From Sporocytophaga sp. (GTDB taxonomy: Bacteria > Bacteroidota > Bacteroidia > Cytophagales > Cytophagaceae), in NCBI RefSeq assembly GCF_017745095.1, contig NZ_JAGHZZ010000020.1:1-64000 (forward strand): a stretch of DNA of 64,000 nucleotides, given 5' to 3'. Position numbers and translations under genes: made by a program. The notes beneath the pieces were generated by a model. The model ran no database searches. It was not told the origin of the DNA and saw only the letters and a program-made list of their open reading frames with translations. This document shows, piece by piece, positions 35,299 through 43,600 of the stretch (positions are counted from its first letter, which is position 1; the number at the start of each line of letters is the position of its first letter).

Positions 35299-36300
35299 TT
35301 AGACATTCCTCCTCAGTTCAGAAGGTGAAAAGCCATAGTGCTTTTTGAATGCAGAACTGAAGTGATTGGCATTTTTATATCCCAGATGAAGTGCAATCTG
35401 ATTAATATTCATCTCCCCTGAAAGCAGTAATTTCCTGGCTTCTTCCATTCGTTGCTGAAGTAGATAACCGAATACCGTTGTACCATAAACTTCTTTAAAT
35501 GTCTTCTTTAAGTGAAACTCATTGGTGCCTACCATGTGCGCCAGATCTATCAGAGAGCAAGGAGACTGTATGTTATTCATGATGATTTCTCTTGCATGTT
35601 CCATGATTTCTACATCCTTTTTTCTTAATGATTTTCTTGATTGACAATTCTCTGATAATGAATATAGCTCATATTGTTCAAACTGAAGCATGAGCAATTC
35701 TATCACTTTGGCTTCAATCATCCATCTTCTATAATATCCGGTGCTTTGAATATTCTTTATATCATGAAGGATTGCTAACATGCCTGGAGTTAATGGGAGA
35801 TTTGCAGAACTAATTTTTCCAGGATTGCCTTTTAGAATAGCTTGTCTGAATGAGTCAAATAACTCGTTCTCTGGCAATAGCTTTAAGAATAATACAGGGT
35901 TAACATGAATTCTTACAAGCTGAATGTTATCCGAAGGAGTATGTTCGTGTTGTGCTTCATAGTTTGAGTAATAAAGTATGTTATGCTGGTTTGCAAAGTA
36001 AGTAAACGGTTCGCTATCCTGAATTATTTCAGTTAATGAATTTCCTGAAAGTAGGAATTGAAGTGTGATAATAGAGAAATCATACTGAAAGAGAAACTTG
36101 AAATTTTCATCTAAAGTGATTGCACTAAAGCTAAGCCAAAGGTCTTTCATGTATATATCATGAGCATTACCAAAGGTAGTATTAAAGCCTATATCGTGGA
36201 TGGTCTCGGTTAGCGGGACTTTAGGGCTCTCAATTACGGCTGGATATAGTATATCCAATTCACCTTTAAAAGGCTCCAGGTTTATTATCTTAAGTTTCAT
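35299..36300 (-). CDS. AraC-family regulator, PchR-like, of the siderophore locus
   Basis: A 333-residue transcription factor. The C-terminal 100 residues carry two AraC helix-turn-helix motifs (SLIDLAHMVGTNEFHLKKTF and INQIALHLGYKNANHFSSAF), ending in GFSPSELRR. The N-terminal 200 residues lack the cupin pattern of sugar sensors and resemble PchR/YbtA-type siderophore-responsive regulators, with a YSNYEAQHEHTPSDN segment followed by LVRIHVNPVLFLKLLPENE. The gene is divergent from the TonB receptor operon at 36529, so it most likely activates that operon when the ferric siderophore is present. A 14-bp perfect inverted repeat at 36318-36354, just upstream of its own start, may serve autoregulation. 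Confidence 0.88.
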   Translation of the reverse strand: MKLKIINLEPFKGELDILYPAVIESPKVPLTETIHDIGFNTTFGNAHDIYMKDLWLSFSAITLDENFKFLFQYDFSIITLQFLLSGNSLTEIIQDSEPFTYFANQHNILYYSNYEAQHEHTPSDNIQLVRIHVNPVLFLKLLPENELFDSFRQAILKGNPGKISSANLPLTPGMLAILHDIKNIQSTGYYRRWMIEAKVIELLMLQFEQYELYSLSENCQSRKSLRKKDVEIMEHAREIIMNNIQSPCSLIDLAHMVGTNEFHLKKTFKEVYGTTVFGYLLQQRMEEARKLLLSGEMNINQIALHLGYKNANHFSSAFKKHYGFSPSELRRNV

Positions 36301-36317
36301 TTTCCCTCTATATGTAT

Positions 36318-36354
36318 GCTAATACTGAAGGTTTGTATTGCCTTCAGTATTAGC
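36318..36354. promoter_or_regulatory. 14-bp perfect inverted repeat upstream of the araC-like gene
   Basis: GCTAATACTGAAGG (36318-36331) and CCTTCAGTATTAGC (36341-36354) are exact reverse complements around a nine-base spacer. It sits 18 bases upstream of the AraC start, in the divergent promoter region of the siderophore locus. It could be an operator or a leader hairpin in the araC mRNA. Confidence 0.6.
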
Positions 36355-36474
36355 TTTATATTATTAATGCACTACTCTTTAATGCCCTCCGAACTGTTTG
36401 AATTAAGACGCAATTAATCCCTCATTTGTATATTTTACTCCCTTTGGCGTACCCGATTTTGGGGTGGAGAAAAT

Positions 36475-36482
36475 TATCTTTG
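36475..36482 (+). promoter_or_regulatory. Candidate -7 element of the siderophore operon
   Basis: TATCTTTG fits the Bacteroidota -7 consensus TAnnTTTG and lies 47 bases before the receptor start. No well-spaced -33 TTG is visible, which would fit an activator-dependent promoter. Confidence 0.35.
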
Positions 36483-36528
36483 TTGCTCAAATTTAAATGG
36501 AATTAGTCTAAATAAAAAGTACAAGATA

Positions 36529-38940
36529 ATGAGTGAATGGGTTCGATTCGATAAAATCCTTTGTAATACAGTAGTTTATGTGTTGGTCTTTTTTTCATTT
36601 TTTTCAGCTCAGGCTCAAAATGATGAAATGGGGACAGTAAAAGGACGTATTCAGTTAGAAGATGGTGAACCTGCAATTTTTGCTTCAATAGGTGTAAAAG
36701 GAGAGAGTAAAGGTGAATTGACAGACGAGGAAGGAAGATTTGAATTACAGTTGAAACCGGGAAAATATACTATCATTATTCAATTGGTTGGTTATGAAAA
36801 TATCGAAAAAGTAATTGATGTTAAAGCAGCCGAAAGTGTTGAGTTGGCTTCAGTTGTATTGAAAGCTCCAGACAATCATCTGGAAGAAGTGAAAGTATTT
36901 GGCAAGTCAGAAATCCAGGAGGTTCAGCAACAATCTTATAACGTAGCAACAATAGATGCTAAAAAGCTTCATAATTCAACACTTGATCTGAGTTCAGCTC
37001 TGGATAAGGTTTCTGGCGTGCGTGTGAGAGAAAGCGGAGGGGTAGGCTCTAATTTTAATTTTTCGCTGAATGGATTTACAGGTAGACAGGTTAAGTTTTT
37101 TATGGATGGAATTCCAATGGATAATTTTGGCTCCTCTTTTCAGATTAATAACATTCCTATTAACCTGGCTGAAAGAATAGAAGTGTATAAAGGTGTCGTT
37201 CCTGTATGGCTGGGAGCAGATGCTTTAGGGGGTGCAGTAAACATTGTTACCAATGCAAACAGAAGAAATTATTTAGATGCATCCTATTCCTATGGATCAT
37301 TTAATACGCATAGAACATCAATCAATGCTGGATATACTTCTAAGTCTGGTCTTACTGCACAGTTAAATCTATTTCAAAACTATTCAGATAACAACTATTG
37401 GGTATATGCTGATGTGGCACAGATTCCTTCAGGTCTATATCTGAAAGACCAACGTGTGAGGAGGTTCCATGATACATACAGAAATGAAACACTGATTGCC
37501 AATGTGGGAGTAAGAAGAAAAAAATTTGCAGACCTGTTATTACTTGGTGTCACGCTTGGACAGAACCGAGCCGATATTCAGACCGGAGCCCGCATGGTGA
37601 GTGTGTTTGGTGACTTTTACAGAAAAGGAAATACCATTATGCCTTCGTTTCGATACAGTAAAAGTGATCTTTTAATCAAAGGTTTAACTCTTAATGTTAC
37701 AGGAAACTATAATCTGGGACAGGAACAAAATGTGGATACGGTAGCACGTCGATATAACTGGTTTCAGCAATATACAAACACAACAAGTCCAGGAAGTGAA
37801 CGTGAACGTTCCTTATATAAATTCAGGAATAATAATGCTATTGCTACAGCAAACATCTCTTATAAGTTCAATAATAAGCATTCGATAGCATTGAATAATG
37901 TAATAACTTCTTTTAACAGAAAAGGGGAAGATGAACTTAGACCTGATGCAGAAGCATTAAAACAACCGAAGATTACCCTAAAGAATATAATAGGGCTTGG
38001 TTATAAATATGATTTTAATGCCCGCTGGAGCACTTCTGTTTTTGTAAAGCAGTTTATTCAGAAAAATACATCTTCTCTTTCTGCTGAAGGGCCTGGAGGG
38101 TGGGGAAATACTATCTATATAAAACAACATTCTTTATTCAATAAGACTGGATTTGGATTAGCTACTTCTTATTTTCTTTCAAGCATAATTCAAGTGAAAG
38201 CTTCCTATGAGAAAAGTTACAGACTTCCCGAAAATGAAGAGTTGTTTGGTGATATGATCAACCTCTCAGGAAATAATTCTTTAAAGCCGGAAAGCAGCCA
38301 TAACCTTAATCTTGGAGCAACTCTCAATAAGACTTTCGCATCTAATCATGTATTAGTGCTGGAAGGAAATATTATGTATAGAGAGGCCTATGATTTCATT
38401 CGTCCGGCCCTGGTTACCAATGGCACTCATCAGATAATGACAAATCAGAGAGATGTAAATAATATCGGATTTAATGGTGATGTCAGATATTCCTTTAAAA
38501 GGTTATTCCATGCTGGTGCGAATCTGACTTATCAGAATCTTAGAAACAATACCAAATACGAGGAAGGAAGCTCTAAGCCAAGTACTGTTTACAGAGACAG
38601 AGTACCGAACATCCCTTATTTGTTTGGTCATATCGATCTTGGCTTTACCTTCAATAACGTTGGTGCAAAAGGAAACAGATTAAATATCGGATATAATTTA
38701 TTATATGTGTATGAATACTATTTAAGATGGCCAAGTCAGGGAACTGCCACTGAAAAGTATACCATACCAGCTCAAATTTCTCATGATGTGAGTATGGTTT
38801 ATTCTATGGCTAATGGAAAATACAATATCGGTCTGGAATGTACCAACCTCACTGATAGCAGACTTTATGACAATTTCAGCTTGCAGAAACCGAGCAGAGG
38901 GTTTTATATCAAGCTCAGGTACTTTCTTACAGAGAAATAA
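36529..38940 (+). CDS. TonB-dependent siderophore receptor (XusA-like)
   Basis: An 803-residue outer-membrane receptor. A signal peptide (to about residue 29, SAQAQ) is followed by a carboxypeptidase-regulatory-like domain (about 35-110, GTVKGRIQLEDGEPAIF...LVGYENIEK), a plug domain (about 130-240, ALDKVSGVRVRESGGVGSNF, RIEVYKGVVPVWLGADALGG) and a 22-stranded barrel ending in FYIKLRYFLTEK. The adjacent DUF4374 lipoprotein, PepSY protein and AraC regulator point to uptake of a ferric siderophore rather than a glycan. In Bacteroides thetaiotaomicron the similar XusABC set scavenges xenosiderophores. It is the first gene of a four-gene operon and is divergent from the regulator. Confidence 0.9.
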   Translation: MSEWVRFDKILCNTVVYVLVFFSFFSAQAQNDEMGTVKGRIQLEDGEPAIFASIGVKGESKGELTDEEGRFELQLKPGKYTIIIQLVGYENIEKVIDVKAAESVELASVVLKAPDNHLEEVKVFGKSEIQEVQQQSYNVATIDAKKLHNSTLDLSSALDKVSGVRVRESGGVGSNFNFSLNGFTGRQVKFFMDGIPMDNFGSSFQINNIPINLAERIEVYKGVVPVWLGADALGGAVNIVTNANRRNYLDASYSYGSFNTHRTSINAGYTSKSGLTAQLNLFQNYSDNNYWVYADVAQIPSGLYLKDQRVRRFHDTYRNETLIANVGVRRKKFADLLLLGVTLGQNRADIQTGARMVSVFGDFYRKGNTIMPSFRYSKSDLLIKGLTLNVTGNYNLGQEQNVDTVARRYNWFQQYTNTTSPGSERERSLYKFRNNNAIATANISYKFNNKHSIALNNVITSFNRKGEDELRPDAEALKQPKITLKNIIGLGYKYDFNARWSTSVFVKQFIQKNTSSLSAEGPGGWGNTIYIKQHSLFNKTGFGLATSYFLSSIIQVKASYEKSYRLPENEELFGDMINLSGNNSLKPESSHNLNLGATLNKTFASNHVLVLEGNIMYREAYDFIRPALVTNGTHQIMTNQRDVNNIGFNGDVRYSFKRLFHAGANLTYQNLRNNTKYEEGSSKPSTVYRDRVPNIPYLFGHIDLGFTFNNVGAKGNRLNIGYNLLYVYEYYLRWPSQGTATEKYTIPAQISHDVSMVYSMANGKYNIGLECTNLTDSRLYDNFSLQKPSRGFYIKLRYFLTEK

Positions 38941-38971
38941 TTTTAATTCAAACTATATATAATTTAATACA

Positions 38972-40204
38972 ATGAAAAATAAAAATCAATGGGTCTGCAT
39001 GGCTTTGGGGCTGGGATTATTTGTAGCATCATCATGTGAGAAGAAAAAAGATCCATCTCCTGGTGAAGTTGGCGGTCTTACAGGTCAGACAAAATTTGTT
39101 ATCGCTGCAAGTCCTGAAGGTACTCTTGGAGAATCTTCCAACTATCTTCTTACATCTGGTGATCTTACGTCTGGAAGCATCAGTACTAAAGGAAATGGAA
39201 TAGAACAGGATGGCTACCGTTATTATGTTTTTCATAAAAATAAAGTCTTTAGCTTGTTGTATGGACAGGGAAATCCAGGGGCAGTTACAGCATACATGCT
39301 CAATACTGCTGGTGAACTGCAAAAGACTCATGAGTTGCAAACAGAATCTGTTCATGTATTCGGAACAGTAAACGATGAAATTCTTTTAATTAAAGTTCCG
39401 CGTCAGGGAGATGCTAACGCTACTATGTTCAGGGTAGATGCAAACAACCCACAGATTTTAGCTTCCAAGACAATCAATATTGTAGACCTTGCAGGAAACG
39501 GAGAGCGTGCGCATTTTACCGGAGCATTTCAGGTAGGTAACAAAGTATATGCACCTTATATGTGTATCAAGGGTATTACAGGAAGTGCATTTCATACAAA
39601 CTACACGGACAGCAGCTGGGTGGCAGTATTTTCCTATCCTGATCTGAATCTTGAGAGAGTTATCAGAGATAACAGAACAAGTTATTTCGGATATTATTTT
39701 GCACAAAATTGTCTAAAAGAAGTTGAAAACGGAGATGTTTATGCATTCTCAAGAGCAGTTGTAGAGGGGGCTGGAGTAGTTCCTTCAACTAAACCTTCTG
39801 CTATTGTTCGTATTAAAAAAGATGCTACTGAATTTGATAAGAGCTATTTTTTCAATGTTCAGGAGAAATCAGGTGGTCACCATTTGTATAGCGAAAAATA
39901 TTTCGGAGATGGAAAGTTTTTGCTTACCATGTTTGCTGAAGCAGGAAAAACCAGCGGAAGTGTTAAATATGCCATTGCAGATGTTTTTGCAGAAACCTTT
40001 ACCTGGGTTACCGGCATTCCAAATGCACCAACCCATGTTGCGATGCATCCATACGTTTGGCCTGATAAAAAGACAATTTCTCTGGGTATCACTACTGGCG
40101 CTGATGGTCCATATATCTATAACATCAATGTAAACGGTACAGCAACAAGAGGTATGCAGGTGGAGTCAGGAAGTGTCACAGCTGTTGGAAGTCTTGAGTA
40201 TTAA
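38972..40204 (+). CDS. DUF4374 surface lipoprotein, probable siderophore-binding (XusB-like)
   Basis: A 410-residue lipoprotein (lipobox VASSC, Cys at about 22). The rest is beta-rich with repeated propeller-like blades (GNGIEQDGYRYYVFHKNKVF, GTVNDEILLIKVPRQG, GNKVYAPYMCIKG, HPYVWPDKKTISLGI) and matches the DUF4374 layout. In the Bacteroides Xus system the corresponding protein is a surface-exposed beta-propeller that captures ferric enterobactin; the equivalence here rests on operon order and fold pattern. It follows the receptor gene by 31 bases. A hairpin with a T-run lies between it and the next gene. Confidence 0.85.
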   Translation: MKNKNQWVCMALGLGLFVASSCEKKKDPSPGEVGGLTGQTKFVIAASPEGTLGESSNYLLTSGDLTSGSISTKGNGIEQDGYRYYVFHKNKVFSLLYGQGNPGAVTAYMLNTAGELQKTHELQTESVHVFGTVNDEILLIKVPRQGDANATMFRVDANNPQILASKTINIVDLAGNGERAHFTGAFQVGNKVYAPYMCIKGITGSAFHTNYTDSSWVAVFSYPDLNLERVIRDNRTSYFGYYFAQNCLKEVENGDVYAFSRAVVEGAGVVPSTKPSAIVRIKKDATEFDKSYFFNVQEKSGGHHLYSEKYFGDGKFLLTMFAEAGKTSGSVKYAIADVFAETFTWVTGIPNAPTHVAMHPYVWPDKKTISLGITTGADGPYIYNINVNGTATRGMQVESGSVTAVGSLEY

Positions 40205-40230
40205 TTCTATTAAATAGTTTTTAAAACCTG

Positions 40231-40275
40231 ATCTGGCAGCTAAAAGGGGAAGCCCTTGTCAGTTGCCGGATTTTG
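40231..40275 (+). terminator. Intra-operon hairpin (possible partial terminator)
   Basis: ATCTGGCAGCT (40231-40241) and AGTTGCCGGAT (40261-40271) pair over 11 positions, including two G-U pairs, followed by TTTT. Located between the DUF4374 and PepSY genes, it could reduce expression of the distal genes. Confidence 0.5.
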
Positions 40276-40305
40276 ATTTAATCATATCGTCGAACAAATA
40301 GGAGC

Positions 40306-41715
40306 ATGAAGAAATACACATTCAGAAAATTTATGAATGATATTCACTTGTGGCTGGGCATAGGAAGTGGTATTATTCTTTTCATCATTTGTCTGACGGG
40401 TACAATCTACGTCTTCGCAAAAGATATCACCGAATGGATGGATAAAGAAAAATTCATTGTTGCAGTTTCTGAAAGTACTCACCCGATGAAGGTGACACAG
40501 TTGGTGGCTTCATTGGAGCAGGAGAAAAAAGATAGTAAGGTTACAAGTATTCAGATACCTGAAGGAAAAGAAAGTGCCTGGTTATTTACAGTCACACCTA
40601 AGGATATCCTTTTACGCAGAAGCAAGGAAGAGCGAGAAGCAAAGATGAAGGAACGCATTGGAGAAAAGCGAGAGTCAAGAGGCAGGGCAGAGGAAAAATC
40701 TAACCAGAGAGGTCGGGTAGCTGATGAGGATTCAAAGCCCAAAAAAGGGAGAGGGAAGGGGCGAGGAGATCGTGAAAGGATTAAAACATATTTTGTGAAT
40801 CCATACACAGGAGAAGTATTAGGTGATACAAGAACAGCTTCTTCCAAATTTTTTATGACTATTATGGGATTGCATAGATGGCTTCTCCTTGATCATGATA
40901 TTGGCCGTCCTATCACAGGTATTGCTACACTAATTTTTATACTGATGGAAATAACGGGGTTAGTTCTATGGCTTCCAGTCAAACTTAAAAGCTGGAAAAA
41001 ATGGAGTGCCTGGAAAACTGGATTTAAAATAAAAACAGATGCTCGTTGGAAAAGGATTAACTATGATCTTCATAATACACTTGGCTTTTATACATTTCTG
41101 CTGATTACTCTGATGGCTTTGACTGGCTTGTGCTTTTCTTTCGAATGGTTTCGTAACGGGGTAGGAAATGTTTTTGGTGCAAAGCCATTTGATGACAGAA
41201 AAGCTGCTGCGATTCAGTCTGAATACAGGGAGACAAAGTCGAAATCTCTTGATTTTTTTATTGGAAAGGCAAATGAAATATATCCTTATAAGGGAGATCT
41301 TCGCATTAGTTTACCAAAGGATTCTGTAAGTCCTGTAACGGCTTATAAAGTGCATAAAGGCTTTATATCTTCAGCCGGCACAGATCGAGTGTTCTTTGAT
41401 CTATATACAGGAAATGTATTGAAGAAAGAGCCATTCTCTGATAAACGAATTGGAGAGAAGATTGTAGCATTAATATATCCTCTTCATGTAGGAGAAGTAT
41501 TCGGTTCTTTTACCAAAATTATTTATTTCATTGCCTGTCTTATTGCAACGAGTCTTCCAGTGACAGGGACAATCATATGGATCAATAAGCTTAGAAAAAA
41601 ATCCGATAAAGAAGAAGGTATAATTGCAAAGAAGAAACCTGCAGGTGCTGGAAAGCCTTCCAAACCAAATATGAAGATAGCACTTCCAGTATTGGAGTCT
41701 AATACGGATAACTAA
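40306..41715 (+). CDS. PepSY-domain inner-membrane protein, probable siderophore reductase (XusC-like)
   Basis: A 469-residue protein with four main membrane segments (about 18-38, 205-228, 255-280 and near 405-428) and two periplasmic PepSY-like domains. Conserved His residues lie next to membrane segments (NDIHLWLGIGSG, MGLHRWLLLDHD, NYDLHNTLGFYTF, YPLHVGEVFG) and are suited to haem ligation, as in PepSY-associated ferric reductases such as FoxB/FsrB types. It probably reduces the imported ferric siderophore to release iron. Residues about 103-160 are an unusual Lys/Arg/Glu-rich insert (EERE.KMKER, KGRGKGRGDRER) in the periplasmic loop. It is third in the operon. Confidence 0.87.
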   Translation: MKKYTFRKFMNDIHLWLGIGSGIILFIICLTGTIYVFAKDITEWMDKEKFIVAVSESTHPMKVTQLVASLEQEKKDSKVTSIQIPEGKESAWLFTVTPKDILLRRSKEEREAKMKERIGEKRESRGRAEEKSNQRGRVADEDSKPKKGRGKGRGDRERIKTYFVNPYTGEVLGDTRTASSKFFMTIMGLHRWLLLDHDIGRPITGIATLIFILMEITGLVLWLPVKLKSWKKWSAWKTGFKIKTDARWKRINYDLHNTLGFYTFLLITLMALTGLCFSFEWFRNGVGNVFGAKPFDDRKAAAIQSEYRETKSKSLDFFIGKANEIYPYKGDLRISLPKDSVSPVTAYKVHKGFISSAGTDRVFFDLYTGNVLKKEPFSDKRIGEKIVALIYPLHVGEVFGSFTKIIYFIACLIATSLPVTGTIIWINKLRKKSDKEEGIIAKKKPAGAGKPSKPNMKIALPVLESNTDN

Positions 41716-41756
41716 TAATTAATGCATAAACTATTTTAACTATAAAAATACAGTAC

Positions 41757-42470
41757 ATGAACATGAAGTCTATACTTACTTTATTATTTTCTTTATTTCT
41801 ACTAAGTGTTGGAAACGCTCATAACATATGGATAGAAACTAACAATACCGGCAAAGCTGGAAAGTTACATTCAGTAAAAATTTATCTTGGTGGTTATGGT
41901 GAAAATGAAAGGGATTCTGTAAGTAAGTGGTTTAGCAATACCAGAGATGTTGCAATAAGCCTTACCAAACCGGATGGTACAAGGGAAAATCTTGTAACAA
42001 AACCTGCTGGCAATCACCTCGAAGCTTTGTTTACACCTTCACAGGAAGGCTATTATACGGTCTCAGCATCCCATGAAGTAGCTGATGTTTACGGAACAGC
42101 CAAGATACAATATTATGCTGCTTCTCAGATAAAAGTCGGAGCTTCAGTGGAGGGTATTAATAATGTGATTTCATCGACAGATATGCCAGTGCAACTTATA
42201 ACTGCAAGTCCGGTTGAAAAAAAGAATGTTTCATTAAAGGTTATGTACAAGGGAAAAAATCTTGATAAATCTTCAGTGTCTATAGCTTCTCCAGCTGGTT
42301 GGGTAAAAGCGGTTGAAACGAATGACGGAATATTCAGCTTTGATGCCCTTTGGCCTGGTGTATATGTAATTGAAGCATATCATACAGATAAGACAGAAGG
42401 AAACTTGAATGGAAAAGAATATAAACTTATCAGAAATACCTCTACATATAGTATAACAGTAGGAAGGTAA
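41757..42470 (+). CDS. DUF4198-like exported protein of the siderophore operon
   Basis: A 237-residue periplasmic protein with a signal peptide ending near residue 21. The mature protein begins AHNIWIET, the HxxWxE-type start typical of DUF4198/NikM-like proteins, where the N-terminal Ala-His can form a metal-binding motif. It contains Ig-like beta segments (EGYYTVSASHEVADVYG, LDKSSVSIASPAGW, DALWPGVYVIEAYH). Association with TonB receptors and PepSY proteins is common, and a role in metal or siderophore handling is inferred. It is the last gene of the operon, 41 bases after the PepSY gene. Confidence 0.82.
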   Translation: MNMKSILTLLFSLFLLSVGNAHNIWIETNNTGKAGKLHSVKIYLGGYGENERDSVSKWFSNTRDVAISLTKPDGTRENLVTKPAGNHLEALFTPSQEGYYTVSASHEVADVYGTAKIQYYAASQIKVGASVEGINNVISSTDMPVQLITASPVEKKNVSLKVMYKGKNLDKSSVSIASPAGWVKAVETNDGIFSFDALWPGVYVIEAYHTDKTEGNLNGKEYKLIRNTSTYSITVGR

Positions 42471-42676
42471 TATTTCTCCATTTTTCAAGGGCTATGGAAT
42501 CATCAGAATCAATTTATAAAAGCGTTTCGCATGTACTGCATGTCTCGTAATGTGAGGCAAAGCAGTATTAAGGTTACAGTATTGCTTAAACTATGGTTTG
42601 AGCTCTGTTTAGAAAGAGAGCAGGCTTGTTATTGATGTTTTTACTATGGAAGCAGGCGAGAAGCTCCTTCATGACT

Positions 42677-42880
42677 CTAGGTTAAATAGATATCGTATTC
42701 TACAAGGTATCCGTCTTCGAACTTTCGCAGGCCTTCGTTGGTTACAAAACCCGCAGCTTGGAGTTTCGATATGATTTCATCTGAAACATCATTGTTGCGT
42801 TTTACCTCTTCCTTTTGTGATTTACATGAAAGAAAAATAACGCCAAGAGCCATGATTAGACAATAGGTTAGCTTTTTCAT
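42677..42880 (-). pseudogene. Short lipoprotein resembling a truncated M57-type metallopeptidase propeptide
   Basis: A 67-residue frame starts with a lipoprotein signal (MKKLTYCLIMALGVIFLSC, lipobox LSC) and ends SKLQAAGFVTNEGLRKFEDG followed by YLVEYDIYLT. That ending matches the region just before the catalytic domain in secreted 'dual-action HEIGH' (M57) metallopeptidases, which have 'i..lGF.t.....dgyLVEgDI.lt'. Here a TAG stops translation where the peptidase would continue, and no HExxH segment is seen downstream. It is therefore either a gene remnant or a stand-alone small lipoprotein. Confidence 0.5.
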
Positions 42881-43600
42881 TTTTTTATTTTGTGGTTAAA
42901 GATTTTTTTTATTGAAAGAATATTAAAAAATGCTCGATGTAAATATTGAAAAAAAATGAGTTATCTGAGGTTCAATAATTGATATGTAGTGTGTTATTGA
43001 TTGAGCTTTTTAGTATTTAAATGGTTGTCTTATTCCTTTAAAAATTTATTGCATGTCTTATTAAAATTTATAATGAAGATGAATTGTACTTGTTTATTAT
43101 AGGAAGGAGTGAACTTGGGAGAAAATATCAAATAAGTATACTGGAGTTGATTTAAAGCAATGTTACTTATCGATAAGACTATTAATAGATCTTTTTTATA
43201 TTATAAAATATGCAGAATGATGATTTTTATTTTGTCAATATAAATGTTGAGATTTTATATCAGCTTATTTTCGCTTAGTTGAGTTTATGATTTCATCGAT
43301 ATTAACTGCATATCTGTATGCTTAAAAAAATAAAAGATCAATTCTTTTTTTAGAGTAATTAAGAAACCCATTAATATTTATGTCAAGCAGTGTTATATTA
43401 CAAAATAGATTAATACTAGTCTTTAATTTAATGGTTGGGTATATTCATTATTTCTCCAACATTGAGCTTTTATCTTTGTAAAGCTAATACTTTTCGAAAG
43501 AGGGAAATACTTGCTGAAGAGTGTTTGGGATGGGGCTGATAAAAAAGTGATAATAGAATGTGTTTCTATATAATTTCCAAATATGATAAGATCGAGGGAA
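42881..43600. other. 720-bp AT-rich intergenic region, nothing recognised
   Basis: Very AT-rich sequence without an open frame of protein-like character and without a strong hairpin. It separates the truncated lipoprotein from the LRR/sigma locus. Confidence 0.5.
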
